From the NCBI GenBank assembly GCA_024640545.1, contig JAHEEU010000003.1, forward strand, positions 1-44,471: DNA of 44,471 nt. Reading direction: 5' to 3'. Under the pieces are notes generated by a model. The model searched no databases. It saw only the letters and a list, made by a program, of their open reading frames with translations, and was not told the DNA's origin. A program made the translations under genes and the position numbers. The first letter of the stretch is position 1. The number at the start of each line of letters is the position of its first letter. Below, piece by piece: positions 29,619-38,763 of the stretch. The DNA comes from Geobacteraceae bacterium. Its GTDB lineage: Bacteria; Desulfobacterota; Desulfuromonadia; Desulfuromonadales; BM103.

Positions 29619-30806
29619 TCATTCCACCACAGGAAGTTTGAAGATGAAGAGGCTTCCTTCATCAAGCTCGCACTCAACATCCACGGAGCCATTGAGTTTC
29701 TCCACGATACGCTTGACAATCGAAAGCCCGAGGCCGCTGCCTCCCGAAGGGTTCGCTCGCGATGAGAAAGGAATGAAAAGCTGCGACTTGTCGGCCTGCG
29801 ATAACCCCGGGCCGTTGTCTTTGACCCAGAACCTGGCATAACCATCTTCGGTCAATTCACCCCCCAGGGTAATTTTCGGGGAAGTCCCGCCATACTTGAC
29901 AGCATTGCTGATGTAATTGTACCAGACCTCCTCCACCCAGGGAGCGTAACCGAGGGCCGCAGGAAAATCCCTGCTCAAGGTGATTTCCGCCTCGCGTTCC
30001 TCGATCTTGTGCTTCAGGCGGAATAGCGCTTCGTGAATAAGGGGGACCATATCAAGGGGGGCGGCAACGACATCCTCTTTTCTTACGCTGGAGAGCAGCA
30101 GCAATTCATTGAGAACGTCAGACATCTTCCGGCCGATCCGACCAATCATATCGAGGGACTCCCGGACCTGTTCTTCACTGAGCGTCACCCCGCGATCATT
30201 CAGCAGTTCGCTGTAGCCGATCAGCGCTGCAAGAGAACCTCTCAGGTCGTGGGCGACCGTATGGGCAAAAGCGTCGAGTTCCTCGTTCCTGGACTCAAGG
30301 CTCTTCATGGCCTCCTTACGCAGAGTGATGTCCGTAATGAAGGCCATGGCCAGGTTGCCGCTGGACGTTTCCAGGTGGCTGAGGCTAATTTCAACGGGGA
30401 AGTCGCGACCGCTCTTGTGGCGCGCGGCAAGTTCCTTCTCCAGCCCCATGGGCCTGATCTTGGGTTTGTCAAAAAAACCGGTCACGTGCTTTGGATGAGC
30501 GGATTGAAATCTTTGCGGGAGCAGGATGTTCAGGGGGCGGCCAACGACTTCTTCCTTCGTGTACCCGAACAGCCTCTCCACTTGCCTGTTGACCAAAACT
30601 ATGGTCGCAGTGCTATCGATGATCACGACTCCTTCGGCAAGAGATTCCAGCAAGGTCCGAATGGTGACGTCACCCTGGAAGAGGTCTGCGGCAAAGGCGA
30701 CCCGTCGCTGAACATTGAGATCGCCATTGAGGCCGGTGATCTCCTTACAATGCTTCGGCGCCTCTGCTTTGTCGTGTCCAGACTTGTCAGGTCTATCCCA
30801 TTTCAT
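29619..30806 (-). CDS. PAS-domain sensor histidine kinase, soluble
   Basis: PAS domain (GVVIIDSTATIVLVNRQVERLFGYTKEEVVGRPLNILLP), H-box AFAHTVAHDLRGSLAALIGYSELL, G-box DNGPGLS...GGSGLGLSIVKRIVEKL. Alternative start 30842. Confidence 0.92.
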   Translation of the reverse strand: MKWDRPDKSGHDKAEAPKHCKEITGLNGDLNVQRRVAFAADLFQGDVTIRTLLESLAEGVVIIDSTATIVLVNRQVERLFGYTKEEVVGRPLNILLPQRFQSAHPKHVTGFFDKPKIRPMGLEKELAARHKSGRDFPVEISLSHLETSSGNLAMAFITDITLRKEAMKSLESRNEELDAFAHTVAHDLRGSLAALIGYSELLNDRGVTLSEEQVRESLDMIGRIGRKMSDVLNELLLLSSVRKEDVVAAPLDMVPLIHEALFRLKHKIEEREAEITLSRDFPAALGYAPWVEEVWYNYISNAVKYGGTSPKITLGGELTEDGYARFWVKDNGPGLSQADKSQLFIPFSSRANPSGGSGLGLSIVKRIVEKLNGSVDVECELDEGSLFIFKLPVVE

Positions 30807-30950
30807 ACTCAGCAGTCTCCATAAGGGGAAAATTGAACTCAAACGATGTCTATTTATAACAAATTTGGTGTGGATTCTAGCAGAAGTTTGCGCTTGAGGC
30901 TCCCCCTTTTTTTAGTCTGGCCCGAAATTGTGGCCGGTTTGTCGACCGGC

Positions 30951-30992
30951 AATAAAAACTACGGCCACCTGGCGGGACCGCCAGGTGGCCGT
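30951..30992 (-). terminator. Rho-independent terminator on the minus strand
   Basis: Perfect 15-bp inverted repeat acggccacctggcgg-ga-ccgccaggtggccgt; on the minus strand followed by agtttttatt. Confidence 0.85.
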
Positions 30993-31136
30993 GGACTGTT
31001 TTCCTGCAATGCCCTGATCATCCGTTGATAAGGCGAGGAAACCCGCAGCTGACTGCGCAGAGGAGACGCCCTCCCCTGTGTTCGGCAGCAGCCTCAAGCC
31101 GGCCTCTGGTTGACGAGCAGCTCATGACTTGACCAA

Positions 31137-32279
31137 TTATACTCCAGGGTTGGCGACCACCACGAAGAGGTCTCCCTGCTTCTGGTAAAATATCCGGTCG
31201 AAGCGGTAGTAGGTCTGCCCCTGATGTTCAATCGCGACCGCATACTGTGGGATGGTCGGCACATGTGCCCCCGGGGGCGGGTCCACCGTGACGTACAGGG
31301 ACTGGCCGTTGCGGACGATCTTCTGGTAGAAGACGTGGTTGCTGATGTAGTAGTCCTGGCCGTTGACGACGATCCTGTGAGGCTCGGCGAGCGAGCTCAG
31401 TTCGCCGCCCGCCGGCGGCGAAGACACCACATATTTGACCTCCCCGGAGGTATAGGCCGGCTGGTACCACATCGAGTCGCAGTAGTAGTAGGTGGTGGTG
31501 CCGGCCGCCTGGTTGATCACCACCGTCTTCTGGCAGGGCGGGGTATCGTCGATATAGAAGGAGAAGGAGACCGTGCTCACCGGGTAGCCATACCACCAGC
31601 TCGAATGCCAGCGGTCATCCCAGTAGTCATGGTACTCATCCTCGTACCAGTCCTGCCAGTCCTCGCGGTTCTGGTCGCGCCAGTCCTGCCAGTCCTCGCG
31701 GTTCTCGTCACTGATGTCGCCAGGGAGCTGTTCTGGCTTGAGCCCTGAGTTTTCGTACTTCTGCCGCAGCTGATCCTTCTGCTCGGGGGTGAGATTGGCC
31801 ATCCGCTCCTGCAGCTGCTGTTTCTGTTCGGGAGTCCTGTTCACCGCCCGGTCCTGGACCTTTTGCTTCTGTTCAGGCGACAGGTTGGCCGCCTGGTCCC
31901 TGGCCTGCTGCTTCTGCTCCGGAGTCCTGTCCGCATTCCAGTCCTGAATCCGTTGTTTCTGTGCTGGGCTCATCTCTGCCGTCCGGTCCTGGACATTCTG
32001 CCTCTGCCCTGAGGACGTACGCCCCTGGTTGGGGAGACTGCCCCCCTGAGACGGCCTGGGGACATCACGCGGCGCCGCTCGGGAGAGGTCTCGCGTCGAG
32101 GGGCCGCCGCTGTTGCGAATCGAGCCGTAGCTGCCGCCCCCGCCACGGGAGGGCCCACCACCGCCACGGGAGAACCCGCCACCACCGCGACCGCCGCCGC
32201 GGGCATCAACGAGATCAGGCAGGGTCCAGGCCGCCAGGCAAATGGTTAGGGACAGGATCGTGAGGCTTCTCAGGTTCAT
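31137..32279 (-). CDS. DUF6515-family exported protein with Gly-rich, LTPEQK-repeat and Trp/Asp-rich segments
   Basis: Signal peptide; RGGGRGGGGFSRGGGGPSRGGGG; five about 15-aa repeats; YYYCDSMWYQPAY...YYISNHVFYQKI...YYRFDRIFYQKQGDLFVVV C-terminal domain. Confidence 0.78.
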   Translation of the reverse strand: MNLRSLTILSLTICLAAWTLPDLVDARGGGRGGGGFSRGGGGPSRGGGGSYGSIRNSGGPSTRDLSRAAPRDVPRPSQGGSLPNQGRTSSGQRQNVQDRTAEMSPAQKQRIQDWNADRTPEQKQQARDQAANLSPEQKQKVQDRAVNRTPEQKQQLQERMANLTPEQKDQLRQKYENSGLKPEQLPGDISDENREDWQDWRDQNREDWQDWYEDEYHDYWDDRWHSSWWYGYPVSTVSFSFYIDDTPPCQKTVVINQAAGTTTYYYCDSMWYQPAYTSGEVKYVVSSPPAGGELSSLAEPHRIVVNGQDYYISNHVFYQKIVRNGQSLYVTVDPPPGAHVPTIPQYAVAIEHQGQTYYRFDRIFYQKQGDLFVVVANPGV

Positions 32280-33103
32280 TGCCCACCTCCCTTCCCGCTC
32301 CGCATCGAAACCGGCATCAGTATCTCGATGAACTCGGACCCGGCTGGGGCAGTAAATTGGAACTGCCCCTCGCTGAAGCGCTGCGGGGTCTGCCAGTCAT
32401 CGATCCAGGCGACGTACTGTGGCGCACCGGGCAGTTCACGATACCTGATCGCCAGCTTGCGGATGAAAGGTGTCCTGCCCTTCTCGACCCAAATCTGCCA
32501 GTCGACCGTCGCGCCGCGGAAAGCCAGATGGCGGCACGGCTGGCCATGAACCTGGCCGTCGCCAACGATATCGGCTTCCAAGGCCCGCTGCTCGAGGGGA
32601 CCGAGGTCGTTGTAAAGCAGGTCGGCCAGGGGCATCGGGTCATTGAGCAGGATCTCGAGCATGTCCAGCAACGCGTCGATGGTCGGGGGTGCCTTGATCT
32701 GGGTGTGCAGGTTGCGCGCGCGCTCGGCGATGCTGAGAGTCTTGCCGTCGAACCAGAACTGGCGGTGGCGGCCGTCATCGAGGAACACATCGGCAAAGAG
32801 ATGGTCGGGGCGCTGCAGGAAGATTTCACCGTGCTTCTCGAATTGCAGGGGCCGGCCATCTTCCTGGATCACATCATACGAGATGGTTGCCTTGAACTGA
32901 AAACGCGGCAAACCCGCGAGGAAATCCGTCGCTTGCTGCAAACTCTCCAGAGCCTCAGGGTTCCGTAGATTTTCCGCCGGCGGCACCCCTTGTTCGGCTA
33001 GGTTCGGAACGGGTTCAGCAGGAGCTGCAGCAGCCTGCATGGCTGGCCCCGGCCAGGACAGCACGCTGCAAAGGGACAATACCAGCCAAACTGTCCTTTT
33101 CAT
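32276..33103 (-). CDS. DUF2092 family exported protein
   Basis: Signal peptide; LAGLPRFQFKATISYDVIQEDGRPLQFEKHGEIFLQRPDHLFADVFLDDGRHRQFWFDGKTLSI. Overlaps the DUF6515 start by 4 nt. Confidence 0.82.
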   Translation of the reverse strand: MKRTVWLVLSLCSVLSWPGPAMQAAAAPAEPVPNLAEQGVPPAENLRNPEALESLQQATDFLAGLPRFQFKATISYDVIQEDGRPLQFEKHGEIFLQRPDHLFADVFLDDGRHRQFWFDGKTLSIAERARNLHTQIKAPPTIDALLDMLEILLNDPMPLADLLYNDLGPLEQRALEADIVGDGQVHGQPCRHLAFRGATVDWQIWVEKGRTPFIRKLAIRYRELPGAPQYVAWIDDWQTPQRFSEGQFQFTAPAGSEFIEILMPVSMRSGKGGGQ

Positions 33104-33470
33104 GGTTCACCCTTTCGCCGATAACTGTTCAACTCGTGCAAACGACTTGCCTGGCATTTCAGAAAGTAAAGAGGCCGTCAAATATTACTTGTGAATGCCG
33201 GTTAAGCCACTACAAATTGCGTTTGTGAGTAAAAACCCAGGGCGGGTCAGCCTTGCCCGGCCGCGCAACCATCTGCTCACAAGTTTAGCAAATTGCGCAA
33301 TAAATATAAGCTCGTCAATTGATTTCTGCCCCTCAGGTCACCAGAACGCCGAAACCCCCACCGCAAGTCGACCCGAATCCTACCGGTCGATTCCTGGGTG
33401 AGGGTCCCGATGTAGGCAAACGTGACTGTCAAGTGACGATTGACCGGGGATCCAAAGCGATTTTGATCTG

Positions 33471-35000
33471 CTAGGCCTGGTGGGTCGGGCGCAACAGATC
33501 AAAAACCGTTTTCACCGGGTTGAACGTTTCCGGCGGCATCTCGACAAACAGGGTGTGCCAGCCGGCCATGCTGCCGTTCCACAGCCCGGGTCGCTCGAGG
33601 ACCCTGACCTCCCGGCCGGCCTGCATCTTGGTGGTGATGATCACGGCTTCTTTGTCCACGAAACGAGTCAGGTCGTAGGGCCTGCCACGCCAGTCGCTGA
33701 CTCCGCAGACCATGTCGACCGGATTGAAGTGGGTAGAACGTGCCAGGATGGCGGCTTGCTCCGGGTCGTGCCGATCGATCTGGGCCCCCTCGACGATCTG
33801 CCGCGTGACCCTGCCGTGGGCGTCACGTACCCAGAAAGGGCCGCCACCCGGCTCGCCGCTGTTGGGGACCATGCCGCAGACCCGCAGAGGACGGTCAAGC
33901 CGGTCGATCAGCATCTGAACGTCATCCCCGGCAGAGACGTCCTCCTGCAGCCGGCCGGCCAGGAACCCCGCTGCCAGCTCACGCAACAGCGGGTCGTCCG
34001 GCTGTTCATGCAGCGCCTTGAGCAAGGCATGCTGCTCCTCCTGCACAATCAGCAGCTGGCCGGCGAGCAGCCTGGTCCAGACCAGGTTGGCCTGTTTGAG
34101 TACATCGGGGACGACATTATCGATATTGCGCACCAGGATGATATCCCCGGCCAGGTCGTTGAGGTTTTCCAGCAGGGCGCCGTGCCCGCCGGGACGCAGC
34201 ACCAGGCGGCCAGCCACGTCGCGCAGCGGCTGGCCATCCGTGGTCAGAGCCAGGGTGTCGGTCGAAGGCTTCTGCATCGAGTAGCTCACCGTGAAGCGGC
34301 AGCCGTAAGTTTCTTCGAGAGTGCCGCGCCAGGCGGCAAACTGCGCCTTGAAGAGCGGCAGATGTTCTGCCGAGACCGTGAAGTGCAGGGCGACAGTGCC
34401 GTCCAGGCCATTGAGGAGCGCTGCTTCGGCCAGGTGTTCGATAAAAGGGGTGCGGGCACCGTCGGCTGCGGCATGAAAGGCCAGCAGCCCTTTGGGCAGG
34501 CAGGCATAGCCGAGGCCGCAGGGTTCGAGCAGGTAGCGGATGATCAGCCCCAGGTCGCGACCGGCAAGCGTCCGCTGCAGGTCGTGCCCTGCATCGGCCA
34601 TGGCATTCACCAGGTCGGGGTAAAAGGCGAAGGACTCCAGCTCGTCGAAGAAGTGGCGCAGTTCGCGTTCCGCCGCACCAGGCTGGAGTGCGGGGGAGAC
34701 GCTGCGACAGGCGGCCAGGACCGTGGCGTCGACCTGGAGCGGGCTGAACATGCGCGAGGCCGCTCCCGAAGCAGGGATGAAACGCTGCAGCCTGCTTGCC
34801 TCAACAGCGGCCGCAAAGGCCTTGTTCAGGTCAGCTTGATCGTCATGCTGAAGCTGCACGATGCCGTCTCCGGGAGTACAGGGCCGCTCCAGCCTGAGCG
34901 CGGCCTGCCCGCTGCGCAGCTGGGCCAGCTGATGAGCGGCAGCGTGAGGCTCGATGCATCGTTCACCGAGCAGTTTCAAATCGTCAGGAGAAAAGTTCAT
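33471..35000 (-). CDS. DUF4301 family protein
   Basis: 509 aa; RFIPASGAASRMF, LPKGLLAFH, FTVSAEHLPLFKAQF, VLRPGGHGALLENLNDL, LVRNIDNVVPD, PNSGEPGGGPFWV. Confidence 0.85.
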   Translation of the reverse strand: MNFSPDDLKLLGERCIEPHAAAHQLAQLRSGQAALRLERPCTPGDGIVQLQHDDQADLNKAFAAAVEASRLQRFIPASGAASRMFSPLQVDATVLAACRSVSPALQPGAAERELRHFFDELESFAFYPDLVNAMADAGHDLQRTLAGRDLGLIIRYLLEPCGLGYACLPKGLLAFHAAADGARTPFIEHLAEAALLNGLDGTVALHFTVSAEHLPLFKAQFAAWRGTLEETYGCRFTVSYSMQKPSTDTLALTTDGQPLRDVAGRLVLRPGGHGALLENLNDLAGDIILVRNIDNVVPDVLKQANLVWTRLLAGQLLIVQEEQHALLKALHEQPDDPLLRELAAGFLAGRLQEDVSAGDDVQMLIDRLDRPLRVCGMVPNSGEPGGGPFWVRDAHGRVTRQIVEGAQIDRHDPEQAAILARSTHFNPVDMVCGVSDWRGRPYDLTRFVDKEAVIITTKMQAGREVRVLERPGLWNGSMAGWHTLFVEMPPETFNPVKTVFDLLRPTHQA

Positions 35001-35026
35001 AGGCCTTCTCGTGTTTCTCTGGTCGG

Positions 35027-35455
35027 TCAGAAGAGCAGGACCGAACAGGCAACGTTGTGCAGGACATAGTTGGCCACCGAGCCGAACAGCACGTCCCTGA
35101 TCTCACCGGTGCTCTCACGCCGGCCAAGGATCACCAGATCAAACCCGTCGCCGTTGGCCACCCGACAGATGATCTGGCGCGGCACGCCGAATTCCAGGCG
35201 GGACTCGACGCTGAAGCCGGCCTGCGCGAGCAGCGCGGCCTTGCCGTCGAGGAGCTGCTGCCCGGCCTGCCGGGCATTCTCGCGGATCATCTTGAGTTGA
35301 AAATCCGGGATCATGCGATAGGCGAGCTTATCGAGATCGACCACGTGCAGCAGAGTCAGCGCATGCGGAAAACGTTTTTTTTGAGCGATGATTTTATCGA
35401 GGGTGCGTTCTGCCGTAATCGAGCCATCAACTGGAACCAGGGTTTTCGTTGCCAT
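35027..35455 (-). CDS. Universal stress protein (UspA family)
   Basis: KTLVPVDGSITAERTLDKII ... LVILGRRESTGEIRDVLFGSVANYVLHNVACSVLLF. Confidence 0.92.
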   Translation of the reverse strand: MATKTLVPVDGSITAERTLDKIIAQKKRFPHALTLLHVVDLDKLAYRMIPDFQLKMIRENARQAGQQLLDGKAALLAQAGFSVESRLEFGVPRQIICRVANGDGFDLVILGRRESTGEIRDVLFGSVANYVLHNVACSVLLF

Positions 35456-35516
35456 AGCAACCTCCATCAGAACCAATGCAAAGTGCGACTATGTCCCATG
35501 CAGGACCGTTTGGCGA

Positions 35517-36809
35517 TCACGGTGACGGGTAGACCCATCTCGGCAGGAACAGCACCAGGTCGGGCCAGAACGTCAGCAACAGGAGGATCGCGACCTGGAT
35601 CAGCAGAAAGGGTATGACCGCTTTGGAAACGTAGATCAGGTCCCGATCGGCCACGGCTCCCGAGATATACAGGCTGACCCCAAGGGGCGGCGTACAGTAG
35701 CCGATCCCCAGGTTGAGGGTCATGAGCAGCCCGAAATGCATGGTGTCGATGCCGAAGCGGCTTAACAGGGGGAGGAAGATCGGCGTCAGGATCAGGGTGG
35801 CGGAAATGATGTCCATGAACATGCCGATGATCAACAACAGGATGTTCACCGCCAGCAGGAAAACCCAGGGGGTCCGGATGTTGTCGACCACCGCATTGGC
35901 AATCTGGCCGGGGATCTGTTCAAAGGTCAGGTATTCGCCGAAGACCGAGGCGCCGGCGACAATGACCAGCAGCGTGGCCGAGGTGATGGCCGAGGAGACG
36001 ACGACCTCCTTGACATCCCGCAGCTTGAGGTCGCGGTGAATGCAGATTTCTACGACGAACGCGTAAAAGCAGGCGACCACCGCCGCTTCGTTGGCCGTGA
36101 AGTAGCCGGAGTAGATGCCGCCGAAGATCAGCACCGGCAGCATCAGGGCCCAGAAGCTTTCGCGCAGGGTGGACAACAATTCGCCCAGGCTCGGCCGTTG
36201 CATGGTTTTGGTGCCCAGGCGTTTGCAGAAGAAATAGGCGTACAGGGACATGAAGATGATGATCAGCAGGCCGGGGACGAAGCCGGTCAAAAAGAGCGCC
36301 TCGAGGGGGTCGTTGCTGACCATGGCATAGAGGATCATGGAAATCGACGGCGGGATGATGATGCCGAGGATCGGTGCGGTCGTCATGATGCCGACGGAAA
36401 ACTGCTCGTCGTACTGCTCCTTGAGCAGGGCCGGGATCATGAAACCGCCGATGGCGACCACCGTGGCCACCGTCGACCCGGAAATGGCCCCGAAGAAACC
36501 GCAGGCCAGCACACCGGCTATCGCCAGCCCGCCGGGGAGGAAGCCGACCAGGGCATTGGCGGTCTTGATCAGCTTCGCGACGATGCTGCCGGTGGTCATG
36601 ATATTACCGCAGAGAACGAAGAACAGGACAACGATCAGGGCGAACTTGTCCATGCTGCGGTAGAGCACTTCCATGCAGATCTGTGCGTCGATGCCGGCAA
36701 TCCACACCAGGCCCACCAGGCCGGTGAAGAACAGGGCCATGAAGACCGGGATGGTCGAGGCCAGGCAGCCGACCAGCAAAGCGACGATTATCAGGTAGTT
36801 GGTGTCCAT
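35517..36809 (-). CDS. dctM: TRAP transporter large permease (DctM)
   Basis: 430 aa polytopic; AGVLACGFFGAISGSTVATVVAIG, GIIIPPSISMILYAMVS, NLGIGYCTPPLGVSLYI. Confidence 0.95.
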   Translation of the reverse strand: MDTNYLIIVALLVGCLASTIPVFMALFFTGLVGLVWIAGIDAQICMEVLYRSMDKFALIVVLFFVLCGNIMTTGSIVAKLIKTANALVGFLPGGLAIAGVLACGFFGAISGSTVATVVAIGGFMIPALLKEQYDEQFSVGIMTTAPILGIIIPPSISMILYAMVSNDPLEALFLTGFVPGLLIIIFMSLYAYFFCKRLGTKTMQRPSLGELLSTLRESFWALMLPVLIFGGIYSGYFTANEAAVVACFYAFVVEICIHRDLKLRDVKEVVVSSAITSATLLVIVAGASVFGEYLTFEQIPGQIANAVVDNIRTPWVFLLAVNILLLIIGMFMDIISATLILTPIFLPLLSRFGIDTMHFGLLMTLNLGIGYCTPPLGVSLYISGAVADRDLIYVSKAVIPFLLIQVAILLLLTFWPDLVLFLPRWVYPSP

Positions 36810-36811
36810 GG

Positions 36812-37333
36812 TCAGGGCACCTCGTCTTTAGCCGGAGGATCGGTCAGGGTGATGCCGGACCAGTCCTCCACCATGACGATTAGGGTGCGGATGAACATCA
36901 TGGCGCCCATGACCGGCAGAACGGCATAAAAATACCACTCCGGAATCTGCAATGAGGCGGTTTTGGCATACTGGTCCTGGTAGACCAGCGCAGTCAGCTG
37001 GTAGCCGAGCTTGACCATGATGCCGGCAAACACCAGCACTCCCAGGTGGCTGAGCAGCGTCAGTGGCTTCTTGATGATCGGGAAGAGCTGCGGCAGGGCA
37101 TCGATGCGGATCAGGGAGCGATTGCGGATCGCCGCGATGCAGCCGACGTAAGTGGTGAAAAAGATCGTCTTGCGCACCACTTCGTCGGACCAGTAGAGGT
37201 TGACGTCACTGGTCAACTTGCGCAGAGCGACATTGGCAATGGCCACGGCCAGGGCGACCATGACCGTGACGAAAAGGCTCCAGTCTTCGACAAAGGAGAA
37301 GATGCGGTGAATGTAGTAAATCAGCTTTTTCAT
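36812..37333 (-). CDS. dctQ: TRAP transporter small permease (DctQ)
   Basis: Four TM helices; W-S-D-E-V motif, IRNRSLIRIDALPQLFP; 2 nt from dctM. Confidence 0.9.
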   Translation of the reverse strand: MKKLIYYIHRIFSFVEDWSLFVTVMVALAVAIANVALRKLTSDVNLYWSDEVVRKTIFFTTYVGCIAAIRNRSLIRIDALPQLFPIIKKPLTLLSHLGVLVFAGIMVKLGYQLTALVYQDQYAKTASLQIPEWYFYAVLPVMGAMMFIRTLIVMVEDWSGITLTDPPAKDEVP

Positions 37334-37389
37334 CGGAGCCTGTGGTTGTTCAGAGGCGCTGGATCCTTCGACGTTTGCGGCGGCACGGC

Positions 37390-37426
37390 AAAAAAACGAC
37401 CGGGGAGAGTTTCTCTCCCCGGTCGC
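37390..37426 (-). terminator. Rho-independent terminator between dctP and dctQ (minus strand)
   Basis: cgaccggggagag-ttt-ctctccccggtcg, 13-bp stem; on the minus strand followed by a run of six T. Confidence 0.88.
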
Positions 37427-37457
37427 AAAGCATAACGGGTTTCGCCTAAGGAATCAA

Positions 37458-38513
37458 TTATTTGAGAGCAGCCTGGACCTTTTTAAAGTAATCCAGGCCG
37501 ATCTTTTCGCCCCAGGCCTGGTAAACCGGTGCGGCCTCGTCGACCAATTTCTGCTGATCAGCTGCCGACAGCTTGAAGAAGGCGACGCCGGCCTCCTTGG
37601 CCTTGGCGACCTGATCGTCATGTTGCTTGCGGGTCAGTTCACGGGTCTTGGCGCTCTCTTCGACGATCGCCGTGATCAGGATCTTCTGCAGGTCGGCGGG
37701 CAGCTTGTCGTACCATTTCTTGTTCATCAGGTGGATGAAGAGCCCCTGGGCGTAGTCGAGTTCGGTGAAGTTCTTGGCGATGGTGAATTTCTTGGTGATG
37801 TTGCAGACGATTGCCGTGTGGTCGAGGCCGCTGATCACGCCGGTCTGCAGAGCCTGGGGGACGTCCGGCCAGGGCATGATGGTGAACTTGAGGCCCCAGG
37901 CCTTGTAGAAATCGGCATTGACAGGCGCCTCGGCGATGCGGAAGTTGACGGTCTTGGCATCTTCGAGATTTTTGACCGGGGTCGTGGTGGCCCAGCCGTA
38001 GGGGCCGTAACCGGTGACATCGACCGTCATGATCCCGCTGGGCAGGGCGCTGTCGGCAAAAGGCTTCCACAGTTCCGTGGTGTTGCGAAACTTGTCGAGC
38101 TTGTCGAAGGTATCAACGACGTACGGCAGGTTGACGATCCCGAGGGTGTCGGCCACGTTGGCCGCCGCCACCGAGGAGCTCAGCATGCCGTGGACGGCGC
38201 CGAGCTTGAGCTTGTTGATGACGTCCTTTTCACCGCCCAGCTGGGCGAGGGGGCGGAAGTCGACATAGAGACGGCCTTTCGAATCTGCCCAGACGCGGTC
38301 ACGCAGGCGGTAGCCGAAACCGACACCTTCGATGACTGGGTGGGAGATATTCGACAGGATGTAGGTGTACTCGGCGCCGCTCGGGTCGAAATTCGCTTTC
38401 CAGGCCGCGAGAGGGTCTTTTTTCTCCTCTGCCGCGAAACTCAGGCCAACCGTGGCGGCCAGGGCCACACAAACAACCAGAAACAACAGAACAGATCTTC
38501 TCATTGTTACCAC
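37458..38513 (-). CDS. dctP: TRAP transporter substrate-binding protein (DctP)
   Basis: Signal peptide; VWADSKGRLYVDFRPLAQLGGEKDVINKLKLGAVHG; NFRIAEAPVNADFYKAWGLKFTIMPWPDVPQALQTGVISGLDH. Confidence 0.93.
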   Translation of the reverse strand: MVTMRRSVLLFLVVCVALAATVGLSFAAEEKKDPLAAWKANFDPSGAEYTYILSNISHPVIEGVGFGYRLRDRVWADSKGRLYVDFRPLAQLGGEKDVINKLKLGAVHGMLSSSVAAANVADTLGIVNLPYVVDTFDKLDKFRNTTELWKPFADSALPSGIMTVDVTGYGPYGWATTTPVKNLEDAKTVNFRIAEAPVNADFYKAWGLKFTIMPWPDVPQALQTGVISGLDHTAIVCNITKKFTIAKNFTELDYAQGLFIHLMNKKWYDKLPADLQKILITAIVEESAKTRELTRKQHDDQVAKAKEAGVAFFKLSAADQQKLVDEAAPVYQAWGEKIGLDYFKKVQAALK

Positions 38514-38763
38514 TCCTTTTTTAGATTAAAAGTCCATAATCGCGGGTGAATTCCCAGTTTGCAGCATATTGGAGAATTTGCATTTTAGACAAACAGCGTT
38601 TTATTTGCAACCCTTTTCCGAGACGAATGTCCGCAGACCGCCCGTGGCCACTATTTGCTTGGAGGGCCTTAACTTTTGGCCAGAATATGTTAAATGTTAA
38701 AGACCTTGAAGAAACCAGAAATTAGGCTTGTATTTAATCATCTATATATCTATATTATTTAAC

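Noticed and set aside
29212-29841. 209-aa plus-strand ORF between acyltransferase and PAS kinase genes
   Set aside because: Overlaps the kinase 3' end, no recognisable domain or clear RBS; could be decayed DNA but I could not identify a transposase or other parent gene.
33480-35069. 529-aa plus-strand ORF antisense to DUF4301 gene
   Set aside because: Shadow ORF with low-complexity composition; no domain evidence.
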